Positions 18,171 through 27,218 of a stretch of DNA of 64,000 nucleotides are shown one piece after another (within the stretch, counting starts at the first letter, position 1; every line of letters starts with the position of its first letter). The stretch lies in NCBI RefSeq assembly GCF_018070575.1, contig NZ_JAGPXN010000006.1:186001-250000 (forward strand), given 5' to 3'. The DNA comes from Micromonospora sp. C31. GTDB taxonomy: Bacteria; Actinomycetota; Actinomycetes; Mycobacteriales; Micromonosporaceae. Both the position numbers and the translations under genes were made by a program. The notes under the pieces are model-generated. The model was not told the origin of the DNA, did no database searches, and saw only the letters and a program-made list of their open reading frames with translations.

Positions 18171-19049
18171 ATGCGTATCACGCGCGTAGCGGCGCTCGCC
18201 GCGGCCGCCACCCTGGCGCTCGGCATGACCGCCTGCGGTGGCGACGACGCCGACGAGGGCACCGGCGCCGGCAGCAAGTCCTTCGCCGCCGGCAGCACGA
18301 TGGAGCGCCTCAACAAGGCCCAGGCCATCAAGATCGGCACGAAGTTCGACCAGCCCGGCTTCGGCCAGAAGGGCCTCTCCGGCAAGCCGGAGGGCTTCGA
18401 CGTCGAGGTCGCCAAGATCATCGTCAAGGAGCTCGGCATCCCCGAGGACAAGATCGAGTGGATCGAGGCTCCCTCGAAGGTCCGCGAGGACGTGATCGTG
18501 AACGGCACCGTCGACCTGGTCGCCGCCACCTACACGATCAACGACAAGCGCAAGGAGCGCATCGCGTTCGCCGGGCCCTACTACGAGGCCGGCCAGAACA
18601 TCATGGTGAAGAAGGACGACACCTCCATCACCGGGCCGGACTCGTTCAAGGACGGCACCAAGAAGGTCTGCTCGGTCACCGGCTCCACGCCGGCCGAGGA
18701 GATCAAGAAGTACGTCAAGGACGTCGCCACCCAGCTGGTGCTCTTCGACACCTACGACAAGTGCCGCGACGCCCTCAAGGGCGGGCAGGTCGACGCCGTC
18801 ACCACGGACAACGTGATCCTGCTCGGCTACATCGCCAAGGACGAGGCGTCGTTCAAGCTGGCCGGCGAGAACTTCACCAAGGAGCCGTACGGCATCGGGG
18901 TGAAGAAGGAGGACACCGACTTCCGCACCTTCATCAACGACACGCTGGAGAAGGCGTACGCCGACGGCAGCTGGAAGAAGGCCTGGGACGACACCGCCGG
19001 CAAGTTCGGTGCCGAGCTGGGTTCCGCGCCGACCGTCAACCGCTACTGA
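18171..19049 (+). CDS. gluB: Glutamate-type ABC transporter, substrate-binding lipoprotein
   Basis: 292-aa extracytoplasmic solute-binding protein of family 3. A lipoprotein signal peptide (MRITRVAALAAAATLALGMTAC) ends in the lipobox LGMTAC, with Cys22 as the predicted lipidated residue. The mature part has the family pattern FDVEVAKIIVKELGI, ATYTINDKRKERIAFAGPYYEAGQNIMV and AVTTDNVILLGY. ATG at 18171 has aaggagat 6 nt upstream. It sits between the ATPase and two permease genes. Confidence 0.94.
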   Translation: MRITRVAALAAAATLALGMTACGGDDADEGTGAGSKSFAAGSTMERLNKAQAIKIGTKFDQPGFGQKGLSGKPEGFDVEVAKIIVKELGIPEDKIEWIEAPSKVREDVIVNGTVDLVAATYTINDKRKERIAFAGPYYEAGQNIMVKKDDTSITGPDSFKDGTKKVCSVTGSTPAEEIKKYVKDVATQLVLFDTYDKCRDALKGGQVDAVTTDNVILLGYIAKDEASFKLAGENFTKEPYGIGVKKEDTDFRTFINDTLEKAYADGSWKKAWDDTAGKFGAELGSAPTVNRY

Positions 19050-19090
19050 TCTGATCCGTTGATCTGGAGGGTGGGGAGGAAGACCGGCCC

Positions 19091-19798
19091 GTGAGTGTGC
19101 TCATCGACAAGTTCGACGTCTTCGCGGGTGGTTTCTGGCTCACCCTCCAGATCTGCGTACTCGCCGCGGTCGGCGCCCTGATCCTGGGCGCCGTCCTGGC
19201 GGTGCTGCGGATCTCCCCGGTGCCGCCGCTGCGGGCGGTCGGCACCGGCTACGTCAACGTCTTCCGCAACATGCCGCTGACCGTGGTGATGTTCTTCGCC
19301 GCGTTCGGCCTGCCGGCGCTCGGCTCCAACGCCGACTTCCTGCGCATCCCGGTGCTCGACTCGTTGTTCAGCCGGCTCGGCACGGATCTGCCGTACTTCC
19401 GCTTCGCGCTGGTCGCGCTGGTGCTCTACACCGCCGCGTTCGTCTGCGAGGCGCTGCGCTCCGGGGTGAACGCCGTGCCCGCCGGCCAGGCGGAGGCCGC
19501 CCGGTCGCTGGGCCTCACCTTCGGCCAGAACCTGCGGTACGTGGTGCTGCCGCAGTCCTGGAAGGCCTCGATCGTGCCGCTCGGCTCGGTGATCATCGCG
19601 ATGATCAAGAACTCGGCGCTGGTCGGCTTCTTCGGCGTCGTCGGCGACCTCTCGCAGACCGCCGACCAGCTCACCTCGGCCGAGGGCTACGCCTTCGTCC
19701 CCGTCGCCATCGGCATCTCGATCGGATACCTGATCATGACCGTCCCCCTCGGTGCGCTCCTCGACCGGATCGAGAAGCGGCAGGCGGTGGCCCGATGA
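19091..19798 (+). CDS. gluC: Glutamate-type ABC transporter, permease 1
   Basis: 235-aa inner-membrane subunit with about five hydrophobic helices. The ABC-permease EAA-type loop is seen as EALRSGVNAVPAGQAEAARSLGLTFGQNLRYVVLPQSWK. The N-terminal segment FWLTLQICVLAAVGALILGAVLAVLRIS is the first membrane helix. GTG at 19091 follows ggtggggaggaaga. It overlaps the next permease gene by 4 nt (ATGA), so the two are translationally coupled. Confidence 0.93.
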   Translation: MSVLIDKFDVFAGGFWLTLQICVLAAVGALILGAVLAVLRISPVPPLRAVGTGYVNVFRNMPLTVVMFFAAFGLPALGSNADFLRIPVLDSLFSRLGTDLPYFRFALVALVLYTAAFVCEALRSGVNAVPAGQAEAARSLGLTFGQNLRYVVLPQSWKASIVPLGSVIIAMIKNSALVGFFGVVGDLSQTADQLTSAEGYAFVPVAIGISIGYLIMTVPLGALLDRIEKRQAVAR

Positions 19799-20763
19799 GC
19801 CAGCAGAGCGTCCTCTACGACGTCCCCGGCCCCCGGCAGCGCCGACTCACGCTGATCGGCAGCGCGGTCGCGACGGTGCTGCTGCTGGTCGGCGCGTACT
19901 TCCTGATCTACCGGCCGCTGAACGACAAGGGCCAGTTCTCGATGGAGCTGTGGGGGCCGCTGGTAGACCCCTCCAACGAGAACTTCTCGCTGGTGTGGGA
20001 CCGCATCGGCACCGGCTTCCAGAACACCCTCACCGCCGCCGCGCTGGCGATCGTCTCCTCGCTGGTGGTCGGCACCCTGCTCGCGGTACTGCGGATCCAG
20101 CTCAAGAGCCTGACCCGGCGCCGCTTCACCGGGCTCGCCACGCCGCTGTCGTACCTGCTGCGCGGGCTGAGCACGCTGCTGTCGGCGGTCACCCGGGTCT
20201 GCGTCGAGGTCTTCCGGGGCCTGCCCGTGGTCATCACGATCTTCTTCGTGGCCCGCGGCTTCCCCGAGTTCGGCGTCTCGTTCGACACGCTGTGGTACCT
20301 GGTCATCGGCCTCACCATCTACAACTCCGTGGTGATCGCCGAGATCCTCCGCTCCGGCATGGAGGGCCTGCCCGGCGGGCAGGCCGAGGCGGCTGCCGCG
20401 ATCGGGCTCTCCCCGTTGCAGACCACCCGGATGATCCTGCTGCCGCAGGCGTTCCGGATCATGCTGCCGGCGCTGATCAGCCAGCTCGTCGTGGTGCTCA
20501 AGGACACCTCGCTGGGCTTCATCATCAGCTACGAGGAGACCCTGAACATCGGCAAGCAGATCATCGGCGTACTGGACAACCCGATCCAGGTCTACGTGGT
20601 GATCGCGGTGATGTTCATCGTGGTGAACTACGCGCTGTCGAAGCTGGCCCAGTACGTGCAGCGCCGGCTCTCCCGGGGCCGCAAGACCGCCGGCACCCCG
20701 GCCCAGGACCCGCCCCCGGCGGCGCTGATGTCGCAGTCGGAGAGCACCGGTCAGGGCATCTGA
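19795..20763 (+). CDS. gluD: Glutamate-type ABC transporter, permease 2
   Basis: 322-aa inner-membrane subunit, longer than gluC because of an extra N-terminal region with its own helix (LTLIGSAVATVLLLVGAYFLIY). An inserted stretch (RIQLKSLTRRRFTGLATPLSYLLRGLS) also adds length. The EAA loop is EILRSGMEGLPGGQAEAAAAIGLSPLQTTRMILLPQAFR. The start ATG overlaps the gluC stop. Last gene of the operon; a strong hairpin follows 14 nt later. Confidence 0.93.
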   Translation: MSQQSVLYDVPGPRQRRLTLIGSAVATVLLLVGAYFLIYRPLNDKGQFSMELWGPLVDPSNENFSLVWDRIGTGFQNTLTAAALAIVSSLVVGTLLAVLRIQLKSLTRRRFTGLATPLSYLLRGLSTLLSAVTRVCVEVFRGLPVVITIFFVARGFPEFGVSFDTLWYLVIGLTIYNSVVIAEILRSGMEGLPGGQAEAAAAIGLSPLQTTRMILLPQAFRIMLPALISQLVVVLKDTSLGFIISYEETLNIGKQIIGVLDNPIQVYVVIAVMFIVVNYALSKLAQYVQRRLSRGRKTAGTPAQDPPPAALMSQSESTGQGI

Positions 20764-20777
20764 TTCCGACGTACGCG

Positions 20778-20811
20778 GAAGGGCCGGCCCGACGACTCGG
20801 GCCGGCCCTTC
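20778..20811. terminator. Terminator between gluD and rny (convergent)
   Basis: GAAGGGCCGGCCC (20778-20790) and GGGCCGGCCCTTC (20799-20811) make a perfect 13-bp stem with an 8-nt loop. It lies 15 nt after the gluD stop and 68 nt from the rny stop, so it may serve both directions. Confidence 0.75.
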
Positions 20812-20878
20812 GCTCTGCCACGGCTGAGGGCCGGGTCGCATCCCGGTGGGCCCCGCCGACGTCCGACGGACAGCCCCG

Positions 20879-22645
20879 TCAGCGGGCGATCTCGGTGACC
20901 CGGGACTCGCGGACCACGGTCACCCGGATCTGCCCCGGGTAGGTCAGCTCCTCCTCGATCTGCTTGGCCACGTCCCGCGCCAGCACGGCCGCGCCGATGT
21001 CGTCCACGTCGTCCGGCTTGACCATCACCCGGATCTCCCGGCCGGCCTGCATGGCGAAGACCTTCTCCACGCCGAGCTTGCCGGCCGCGATCTCCTCGAT
21101 GCGCTCCAGCCGCTTGACGTACGCCTCCAGGCTCTCCCGCCGGGCCCCCGGCCGCCCGCCCGAGCAGGCGTCGGACGCCTGGGTGAGGACGGCCTCGATG
21201 GTCTGCGGCGGCACCTCGTTGTGGTGCGCCTCGATGGCGTGGACGACGTCCTCGATCTCGCCGTACTTGCGGGCCAGGTCGGCGCCGATGATGGCGTGGC
21301 TGCCCTCCACCTCGTGGGTGAGCGCCTTGCCGATGTCGTGCAGGAACGCCGAGCGCTTGATGATGGGCACGTCCAGCCGCAGCTCGGCGGCCATGATGCC
21401 GGCGATGTGCGCGGTCTCCACCAGGTGCTTGAGCACGTTCTGCCCGTACGACGTCCGGTAGCGCAGCCGGCCGAGCAGGGTGACGAGCTCCGGGTGGATC
21501 TCGGTGATCCCGACCTCGACCAGGGCGTCCTCGGCGGCCCGCTGACAGAGCTGGTCCACCTCGTGGCGGGCCAGGTCGTAGACCTCCTCGATGCGGTGCG
21601 GGTGGATCCGCCCGTCCAGGATCAGCTTCTCCAGCGTCAGCCGCCCGACCTCCCGGCGCACCGGGTCGAAGCAGGAGAGCAGCACCGCCTCGGGGGTGTC
21701 GTCGATGATCAGGTTGACGCCGGTGACCGACTCGAAGGCGCGGATGTTGCGGCCCTCCCGGCCGATGATCCGGCCCTTCATCTCGTCGCCGGGCAGGTGC
21801 AGGACGCTGACCACGCTCTCCGCGGTCTGCTCGCTGGCGACCCGCTGGATGGCGTCGACGACGATGTGCCGGGCGCGCTGCTCGGCGGTGCCGCGCGCGT
21901 CGGACTCGATGTCGCGCACCAGCAGCGCGGCCTCCCGCTTGGCCTGGACCTCGATGGCCTCGATCAGCTCGGCGCGGGCCGCGTCGGCGGTCAGGCCGGC
22001 GATCCGCTCCAGCTCGCGGCGCCGCTGCTCCTCCGCCTCGGCGAGCTCGGCCTCGCGCTGGGCGAGCGCGGCCTCGCGGGCCGACAGGGCCGCGCTGGCG
22101 GCGGTGAGCTGCCGTTCCCGCTCGGCGAGGCGCTCCACCTCCTCGGTGTGCAGCCGCTCACGCTCGTCCATCCGGGCCGCCCGCCGCTCCACCTCGGCGG
22201 CCTGCTCCCGGGTGGTGGCGGCGAGCACCGCGACCTCCCGCTCGCCGCTGCGCCGGGCGGTGGCCCGCAACTGCTCCGCGTCGGCCTCGGCCTGCTTGTG
22301 GGCCCGTTCCAGTACGGTGTCGGCCTCGGCCCGGGCGTCGTCGAGCATCCGGCGGGCCTCCGCCCGGGCCGACTTCGCCTCGGCCTTCGCGGCGGCGGCC
22401 TCGGTACGCGCCGCCGCGGCGGCGGACTTCGCCACGTCGATCGTGCTGTTGGCCTCGTCGGCGGCGGTGCGCAGGGCCGCGAGGGACTGCTCCTGCCGGT
22501 CCTTCTCGGCGATGAAGGCGGGATCCTCGGGCGCCGGCGCCGCACTGAACCGGCGCAGCGCCCGTACGCCGAGCAGCACCGCCCCGAGCACGACCACGGT
22601 CAGGACCAGCACCACGGCGAGGATCACGACGTCGAACCCGCTCAT
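20879..22645 (-). CDS. rny: Ribonuclease Y
   Basis: 588-aa membrane-anchored endoribonuclease. Residues 5-28 form one transmembrane helix (VVILAVVLVLTVVVLGAVLLGV). A long Ala/Glu-rich coiled coil covers about 50-250 (SAAAAARTEAAAAKAEAKSARAEARR). A KH domain follows (RIIGREGRNIRAFESVTGVNLIIDD), then the HD domain with HIAGIMAAELRLD and FLHDIGKALTHEVEGSHA. ATG at 22645 directly precedes the TM helix and overlaps the stop of a tiny upstream frame (ATGA). The longer frame upstream is not conserved-looking. Confidence 0.94.
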   Translation of the reverse strand: MSGFDVVILAVVLVLTVVVLGAVLLGVRALRRFSAAPAPEDPAFIAEKDRQEQSLAALRTAADEANSTIDVAKSAAAAARTEAAAAKAEAKSARAEARRMLDDARAEADTVLERAHKQAEADAEQLRATARRSGEREVAVLAATTREQAAEVERRAARMDERERLHTEEVERLAERERQLTAASAALSAREAALAQREAELAEAEEQRRRELERIAGLTADAARAELIEAIEVQAKREAALLVRDIESDARGTAEQRARHIVVDAIQRVASEQTAESVVSVLHLPGDEMKGRIIGREGRNIRAFESVTGVNLIIDDTPEAVLLSCFDPVRREVGRLTLEKLILDGRIHPHRIEEVYDLARHEVDQLCQRAAEDALVEVGITEIHPELVTLLGRLRYRTSYGQNVLKHLVETAHIAGIMAAELRLDVPIIKRSAFLHDIGKALTHEVEGSHAIIGADLARKYGEIEDVVHAIEAHHNEVPPQTIEAVLTQASDACSGGRPGARRESLEAYVKRLERIEEIAAGKLGVEKVFAMQAGREIRVMVKPDDVDDIGAAVLARDVAKQIEEELTYPGQIRVTVVRESRVTEIAR

Positions 22646-22799
22646 GCCGGCGCCCCGTCCCGTGACACGGCTCCGACGGAAGCGCCGCGAGGCGGCCCGG
22701 GAGTCCGCGGCGCGCGGGATGCCCCGACGAGCGCGGGCCCCCGCCCGACGACCGGCCCGCTCATGTCGGCACCCCGGTGCAACTGCGCCGCCTCGCCAT
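22642..22799 (-). other. Two tiny coupled reading frames upstream of rny
   Basis: On the minus strand an ATG at 22799, with a strong caggggaggcgg just upstream, starts a 12-codon frame (MARRRSCTGVPT). Its TGA (ending at 22761) overlaps the ATG at 22764 of a 40-codon frame (MSGPVVGRGPALVG...). That frame's TGA (ending at 22642) overlaps the rny ATG. The chain of ATGA overlaps suggests translational coupling or a leader-peptide arrangement. Open frames are frequent in GC-rich DNA, so translation is unproven. Confidence 0.3.
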
Positions 22800-23155
22800 G
22801 GCCGCCTCCCCTGAACGTCGGGACCGCAGCGACCGTGCCGGTGGGCACGCACCCTGCGGCTGTGGACGCCCGACCGGAGCGACTGGCCGTGGGGTAGCTT
22901 CCGTCGGCGGTGCCCACGCGGGAGCATCGCCGACGGCCGGGTGCAGTTGTCGCGCCTGCAGCGGACCGGCCAGTCCGAGCTGACGCCGATGACCGATCGG
23001 ATCGGTCAAAGTGATGCTGTTCCGTTACGCGATCTATGTTGTGCGCTTAGCCTGCGCTTGGTCGGGCATAGTGAGCCTGTATGGCGAGGCTAGGTCTCCC
23101 GGGGTGCTCCGGTCAAGAACTCATGATCAAACCCCCCGAACGGAGCGAAGTTGCC
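22800..23155. other. Intergenic DNA upstream of rny
   Basis: No recognisable gene. The AT-richer part at 23000-23080 (gttccgttacgcgatctatgttgtgcgc, ggtcgggcatagtgagcc) probably contains promoters for flanking transcription. No hexamer pair is convincing, and no tRNA or known riboswitch fold was found. Confidence 0.35.
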
Positions 23156-23362
23156 GTGTCACGCAACGCTGACGCACGCCCGGACACGGGCGGACAAAAC
23201 GGCAGCGGATCGGGCCGCTCGGCACGTCGGCCCTGCTCAGCCGGGCACACCCGCACCCGGCATCCGCCGGAGCATCCGCCACCGACTGTGACGCACGCAT
23301 CCGCGCCGCAGCACCCCACCGGACCTCCGGCCGACCGCACGCCTGCACCGCCACTCCCCTGA
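23156..23362 (+). CDS. Possible small basic Pro/His-rich protein
   Basis: 68-codon frame starting with GTG at 23156 (SRNADARPDTGGQNGSGSGRS...) with cggagcgaag 5 nt upstream. It is rich in Pro, Arg, Thr and His, with no domain, signal peptide or membrane segment. The ribosome-site-like element and AT-rich upstream DNA are the only support; it may be non-coding. Not recognised. Confidence 0.2.
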   Translation: MSRNADARPDTGGQNGSGSGRSARRPCSAGHTRTRHPPEHPPPTVTHASAPQHPTGPPADRTPAPPLP

Positions 23363-23458
23363 TCGTTTGTCGCCGAGCCGGCGGTTCGCCGCGTCCGGGG
23401 CCGGTCCCCCATCAACCGATCATGGGCGCTGGCGGGGCCGGTGCCGGCGTCGGGTGGG

Positions 23459-24172
23459 TCAGCGGGCGCCCGCCGCCAGCGCCGCCGCCACCAGCGTGGC
23501 GTTGTCGGGGGCGGTCGAGCCGTCGGGCAGCGACAGCGTGTCCTCCAGCCCGACGCGGCTGTGCAGGCCCCGGCGTACCGCCTCGGTCAGCACCGACCAG
23601 GTCGCCGGTCCCTCGGCGTGCAGCAGCACCGGTGGGGCCCCCGCCGTCGGGGGCGGCAGCGCCGCCAGCATCTCGGCGGCGTCCGCCAGCGCCACCGCCC
23701 GGTCCTCGGCCATGCACTCGATCAGGATCCGGCCGGCGGGCACCCGCCACCGCGCGTACGCCGCGACCGCGTCCAGCGTCCAGAGCCCCGCCTCGACCAG
23801 GATGCCCCGCTCGTGCAGGGCCGCCGCCACGGCCTCCGCGCCCGGCTCGTGCGCGTTGACCGAGGCGAAGTCGGGCAGCACCCGCCAGGCCCGGACGGCG
23901 GCCACCCGGGCGGCCGGCTCCGGCTCGATCCAGGCCCCGGTGCTCACCCCGACGGGCAGCCCCGGCCGGGCGGCCCGGATCGCGTCCAGCGCGGCGGCCA
24001 CCACCGACGGATGCAGGGACTCCCGGCCGGCGGCGTCCCGGGAATGCACGTGCACCGCGCCGGCACCGAGCCCCGCGCAGCGGGCCGCGTCGGCCGCCAG
24101 GTCGGCCGGGGTGACCGGCACCGCCGGGTGCTCGGCACGGGTGCGGCCCCCGTTGAGGCACGCCTTCAGCAT
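23459..24172 (-). CDS. Short BKACE-family (DUF849) beta-keto acid cleavage enzyme
   Basis: 237-aa TIM-barrel protein of the 3-keto-5-aminohexanoate cleavage enzyme family, which splits beta-keto acids with acetyl-CoA using Zn. Visible motifs are LKACLNGGRTRAEHPAVPVTPADLA, GAGAVHVHSRD (Zn-binding His pair), VGVSTGAW, and the late VGLEDTLSLPDG. Typical members are 270-310 aa; this one is shorter, mainly through reduced loops. The substrate cannot be inferred. ATG at 24172 has a gggaagg element upstream. It follows recX on the same strand, with a 64-nt gap. Confidence 0.8.
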   Translation of the reverse strand: MLKACLNGGRTRAEHPAVPVTPADLAADAARCAGLGAGAVHVHSRDAAGRESLHPSVVAAALDAIRAARPGLPVGVSTGAWIEPEPAARVAAVRAWRVLPDFASVNAHEPGAEAVAAALHERGILVEAGLWTLDAVAAYARWRVPAGRILIECMAEDRAVALADAAEMLAALPPPTAGAPPVLLHAEGPATWSVLTEAVRRGLHSRVGLEDTLSLPDGSTAPDNATLVAAALAAGAR

Positions 24173-24236
24173 CGAAGCCTTCCCTCCGCCGCCGCCGGGC
24201 TCGGCGGGCCCGGCACCACACGCCCACCGCCGGCGC

Positions 24237-24932
24237 TCAGCCGAGAGGGCGACTGTCCCGGTCCAGCTCGCCCTCGGCGTCGGCGAGCGCGTCGGCGTCG
24301 ATCTGCTCGGCGAACTCGGCCGCCTCGGCACTCTGCGCGGCGAGCGCGTCCTTCACGGCGCGGATCGCCACGCCCGGCGGGTAGCCCTTGCGGGCCAGCA
24401 TGGCCACCAGCCGCCGGAAGACGGCGTCCGGCTCGCCCCGGGCGGTGCGCAGCTTCCGCTCGACCAGGGCGCGGGCGGTCTCGGCCTCGGTCTCCTCGTC
24501 CAGCTCGCCGAGCGCCTCGCTCGCGACCTCGCCGTCCACCCCGCGCTGGCGCAGCTCGTTGGCCAGTGCCCGGCGGGCCAGGCCCCGGCCGGAGTGCCGG
24601 CTGGCCACCCAGGCGCGGGCGAACGCGGCGTCGTCGATGATGCCGACCTCGTCGTAGCGGTCGAGCACCTCCGCCGAGACCTCGTCGGAGACGCCCCGCT
24701 TCGCCAGCGCCCCGGCCAGCTCGGCCCGGGTGCGGGGTCGGACGGCGAGTTGGCGCAGGCAGATCTCGCGCGCCAACTCGGCCTCGTCACGCGGTGGGGC
24801 CGGGGGCGCCTCGGGGTCGGTGTCGCCGGTTCGGCCGCGCCGGGCCCGACGGGGCCGGGGCGTGTCGTCGTCGCCCGGGCGGGCGGGGCTGGCATCCCAG
24901 CCCCGCCCGGTGCGGGCGCGTCGTCCTGCCAC
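24237..24932 (-). CDS. recX: Regulatory protein RecX
   Basis: 231-aa modulator that binds and limits RecA filaments. The first 50 residues are a basic Arg/Pro-rich extension. The RecX three-helix repeats follow: AREICLRQLAVRPRTRAELAGALAKRGV, AEVLDRYDEVGIIDDAAFARAWVASR, and RRLVAMLARKGYPPGVAIRAVKDAL. It lies 14 nt downstream of recA on the same strand, the normal recA-recX operon. Confidence 0.93.
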   Translation of the reverse strand: MAGRRARTGRGWDASPARPGDDDTPRPRRARRGRTGDTDPEAPPAPPRDEAELAREICLRQLAVRPRTRAELAGALAKRGVSDEVSAEVLDRYDEVGIIDDAAFARAWVASRHSGRGLARRALANELRQRGVDGEVASEALGELDEETEAETARALVERKLRTARGEPDAVFRRLVAMLARKGYPPGVAIRAVKDALAAQSAEAAEFAEQIDADALADAEGELDRDSRPLG

Positions 24933-24946
24933 GGGTCAGGGACCGG

Positions 24947-27085
24947 TCAGAAGTCGACCGGCGGCAGCTCCGGGCCACCGGCGGCGTCACCCGCGCCGAC
25001 CCCGACGCCGAGCTTCTCCAGGATCTTCTTCTCGATCTCGGCGGCCACGTCCGGGTTCTCCCGGAGGAACTCGCGGGCCTTCTCCTTGCCCTGGCCCAGC
25101 TGGTCGCCGTCGTAGGTGTACCACGCGCCGGACTTGCGGATGATCGCCTGCTCGACGCCGACGTCGATCAGCGAGCCCTCGCGGGAGATGCCCTTGCCGT
25201 ACATGATGTCGAACTCGGCCTGCTTGAACGGCGCGGCGACCTTGTTCTTCACGACCTTGACCCGGGTGCGGTTGCCGACCACGTCGGTGCCGTCCTTGAG
25301 GCTCTCGATGCGGCGCACGTCGAGCCGGACCGAGGCGTAGAACTTCAGCGCCCGGCCACCGGTGGTGGTCTCGGGGCTGTTGTGCACCATCACCCCGTCG
25401 ACGAAGTAGTTGTGGTTGCCCTCCACCTCGATGTCGAACCGGTTCATCGAGCGGGTCTTCGGCTTGACGTGGACGTCGATGATCCGCGCCGGCACCGGCA
25501 TGAGCTCTGCGGGGACGAACTGCGGCTCCACGGCGCACCGACCCTGGAAGCGTGGCAGCAGCTTGGACTCCATCACCGCCGGCACGTAGGGCGCGACCAA
25601 CTCCTGGAACCGGGCCGAGGACTCGGTGGTGAAGACGATCGAGGCGGTCTGCCGGGCGCCACGGGCCACCAGCTTGAGGTCCATGCCGTACGCGTCACGC
25701 AGGTGCTCCACCAGGCGGACCCGGCTGCCCTCGGCCATGGCCTCGACGCAGACCTCGATCCGCCCGGAGCCACCCGCCGTACGCTCCTGCACTCCCTTGG
25801 ATCGGAGCGTGAAGCAGCCGTCGTCCATGTACCACACCGCGAGGGCCAACGGGGTCAGCGCCTTGAGGTAGTCCCAGCTGAGGTGCTTCTTGCCGTCACC
25901 CAGGTAGACCGCACGACGCAGCTCGTCCAGCTCGGGCAGCGGCGTGAAGTCGACGAACGCCGCGCCACGGGCGTCGGTGCGCCGGGAGTGGCTGATGTTG
26001 CCGAGCAGCGAGACCTTCCAGTCGAGATAGTCGACCTGCTCGGCTCCGTGCCCCAACCTGAAGCGCACCCCGGACCGGTCATGGCTGTTTGGTGAAAGGG
26101 CTCCGTCGCCCATCAGTGAGCCGAGCAGCACCTGCCACTGCTGCTCGCTGAGCCGCCTCGGCTCGGCCAGCATCACCCGGTCCCCGGCGATCAGCTCACC
26201 AGCCTCCCGCCAACCGCCGGGAGTACGAACCAGATGGTTCGCCGTGGCGGCGAACCGCGCCCGCCCGTTACCACCCGACTTGGCGACGGTGAACTGGAGG
26301 AACTGCTCGGCGGGACCGTTGTTGAACCAGTTGACGATCCGCTTCGGCTCCACCCGGTCGGTCTCCGGGTCGTAGGAGAGAACCTCGACGTCCATCCGCT
26401 GATTGACGATCTTGCCAATCTTCTCCTGCGTGCCGTCGGCCAGGGTGACCCTGGTCGAGTACGACATGCAGCCGAACATGACGCCGATCTTCTCGCGGAG
26501 CTGGTTGATGAAGATCGCCGTGGTGCCGGTGTTGTTGAGCACACCGGTGATCTTCCGCAGCGCCTGGCTCATCAGCCGGGCCTGGAGACCCACGTGGCTG
26601 TCGCCCATCTCGCCCTCGATCTCGGCGCGCGGCACCAGCGCGGCCACCGAGTCGATGACGATGATGTCGATCGCGCCGGAGCGGACCAGCATGTCCGTGA
26701 TCTCCAGCGCCTGCTCGCCGGTGTCCGGCTGGGAGACCAGCAGAGCGTCGGTGTCGACGCCGAGGGCCTTGGCGTATTCCGGGTCGAGCGCGTGCTCGGC
26801 GTCGACGAAGGCGGCGATGCCGCCGGCCCGCTGGGCGTTGGCCACCGCGTGCAGGGCCACCGTGGTCTTACCGCTGGACTCCGGACCGTAGATCTCGACG
26901 ACCCGGCCCCGGGGCAGACCGCCCACGCCGAGCGCCACGTCGAGCGCGATCGAACCCGTCGTGATCACCGAGGTCTGGACGACCGGCCGCTCTCCCAGCC
27001 GCATCACCGAGCCCTTGCCGAACTGCTTGTCGATCTGAGCGAGAGCAAGGTCGAGTGCCTTCTCCCGGTCGGGCCCTGCGGCCAT
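24947..27085 (-). CDS. recA: RecA recombinase precursor interrupted by an intein
   Basis: 712-aa precursor; splicing would release a RecA of 348 aa. Extein landmarks: [26 protein letters not shown], Walker [10 protein letters not shown], Walker B region [10 protein letters not shown], and loop 1 [24 protein letters not shown]. The split motif is EKIGVMFG / [20 protein letters not shown]. The intein interrupts between Gly205 and Ser570. The other known actinobacterial recA insertion site (after VVKNK) is empty here, reading [16 protein letters not shown]. The ATG at 27085 is preceded by aggggtgg and matches the family N-terminus. A GTG at 27133 is also open and would lie at the predicted transcription start. 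Regulated by a PafBC-type promoter and SOS-box-like site upstream. Confidence 0.97.
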   Translation of the reverse strand: MAAGPDREKALDLALAQIDKQFGKGSVMRLGERPVVQTSVITTGSIALDVALGVGGLPRGRVVEIYGPESSGKTTVALHAVANAQRAGGIAAFVDAEHALDPEYAKALGVDTDALLVSQPDTGEQALEITDMLVRSGAIDIIVIDSVAALVPRAEIEGEMGDSHVGLQARLMSQALRKITGVLNNTGTTAIFINQLREKIGVMFGCMSYSTRVTLADGTQEKIGKIVNQRMDVEVLSYDPETDRVEPKRIVNWFNNGPAEQFLQFTVAKSGGNGRARFAATANHLVRTPGGWREAGELIAGDRVMLAEPRRLSEQQWQVLLGSLMGDGALSPNSHDRSGVRFRLGHGAEQVDYLDWKVSLLGNISHSRRTDARGAAFVDFTPLPELDELRRAVYLGDGKKHLSWDYLKALTPLALAVWYMDDGCFTLRSKGVQERTAGGSGRIEVCVEAMAEGSRVRLVEHLRDAYGMDLKLVARGARQTASIVFTTESSARFQELVAPYVPAVMESKLLPRFQGRCAVEPQFVPAELMPVPARIIDVHVKPKTRSMNRFDIEVEGNHNYFVDGVMVHNSPETTTGGRALKFYASVRLDVRRIESLKDGTDVVGNRTRVKVVKNKVAAPFKQAEFDIMYGKGISREGSLIDVGVEQAIIRKSGAWYTYDGDQLGQGKEKAREFLRENPDVAAEIEKKILEKLGVGVGAGDAAGGPELPPVDF
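25379..26470 (-). mobile_element. RecA intein with LAGLIDADG homing endonuclease
   Basis: 364-aa protein-splicing element. Cys1 begins block A ([13 protein letters not shown]). Block B is [15 protein letters not shown] with His79. The central LAGLIDADG motifs are LLGSLMGDG (115-123) and LAVWYMDDG (210-218), each with an acidic residue. Blocks F and G are [22 protein letters not shown], ending His363-Asn364, and the +1 extein residue is Ser. All splicing residues are intact, so the intein should be active. The insertion site, after GVMFG, and the length match my memory of the Mycobacterium leprae RecA intein rather than the M. tuberculosis one, which sits at a different point. Confidence 0.96.
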
Positions 27086-27139
27086 GTTTGCCACCCCTGC
27101 CTTCGCCGGCGTCTTTCCTGAGCTTCGCGTCACGCGGAC

Positions 27140-27162
27140 ACGCTAGGCGCTGGGTCCGACAG
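27140..27162 (-). promoter_or_regulatory. PafBC-type (RecA-NDp) promoter of recA
   Basis: On the minus strand CTGTCGGAC (27162-27154), 8 bp, then TAGCGT (27145-27140). It fits the LexA-independent DNA-damage promoter pattern of actinobacteria (TTGTCRGTG-N8-TANNNT). Transcription would start near 27133, about 50 nt before the recA ATG. Match judged from memory of the consensus. Confidence 0.65.
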
Positions 27163-27218
27163 AAAACCAGCCGAGGAGGCCGTGAGCTGTGGACGAGCGC
27201 CCCGCTGTGGACAATAGC

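Noticed and set aside
22800-23155. tRNA or structured RNA gene in the rny upstream region
   Set aside because: No T-loop GGTTCGA-type motif or cloverleaf arms could be assembled by eye.
25253-25257. Second intein in recA at the VVKNK site used in M. tuberculosis
   Set aside because: The sequence reads straight through ([12 protein letters not shown]); no insertion is present.
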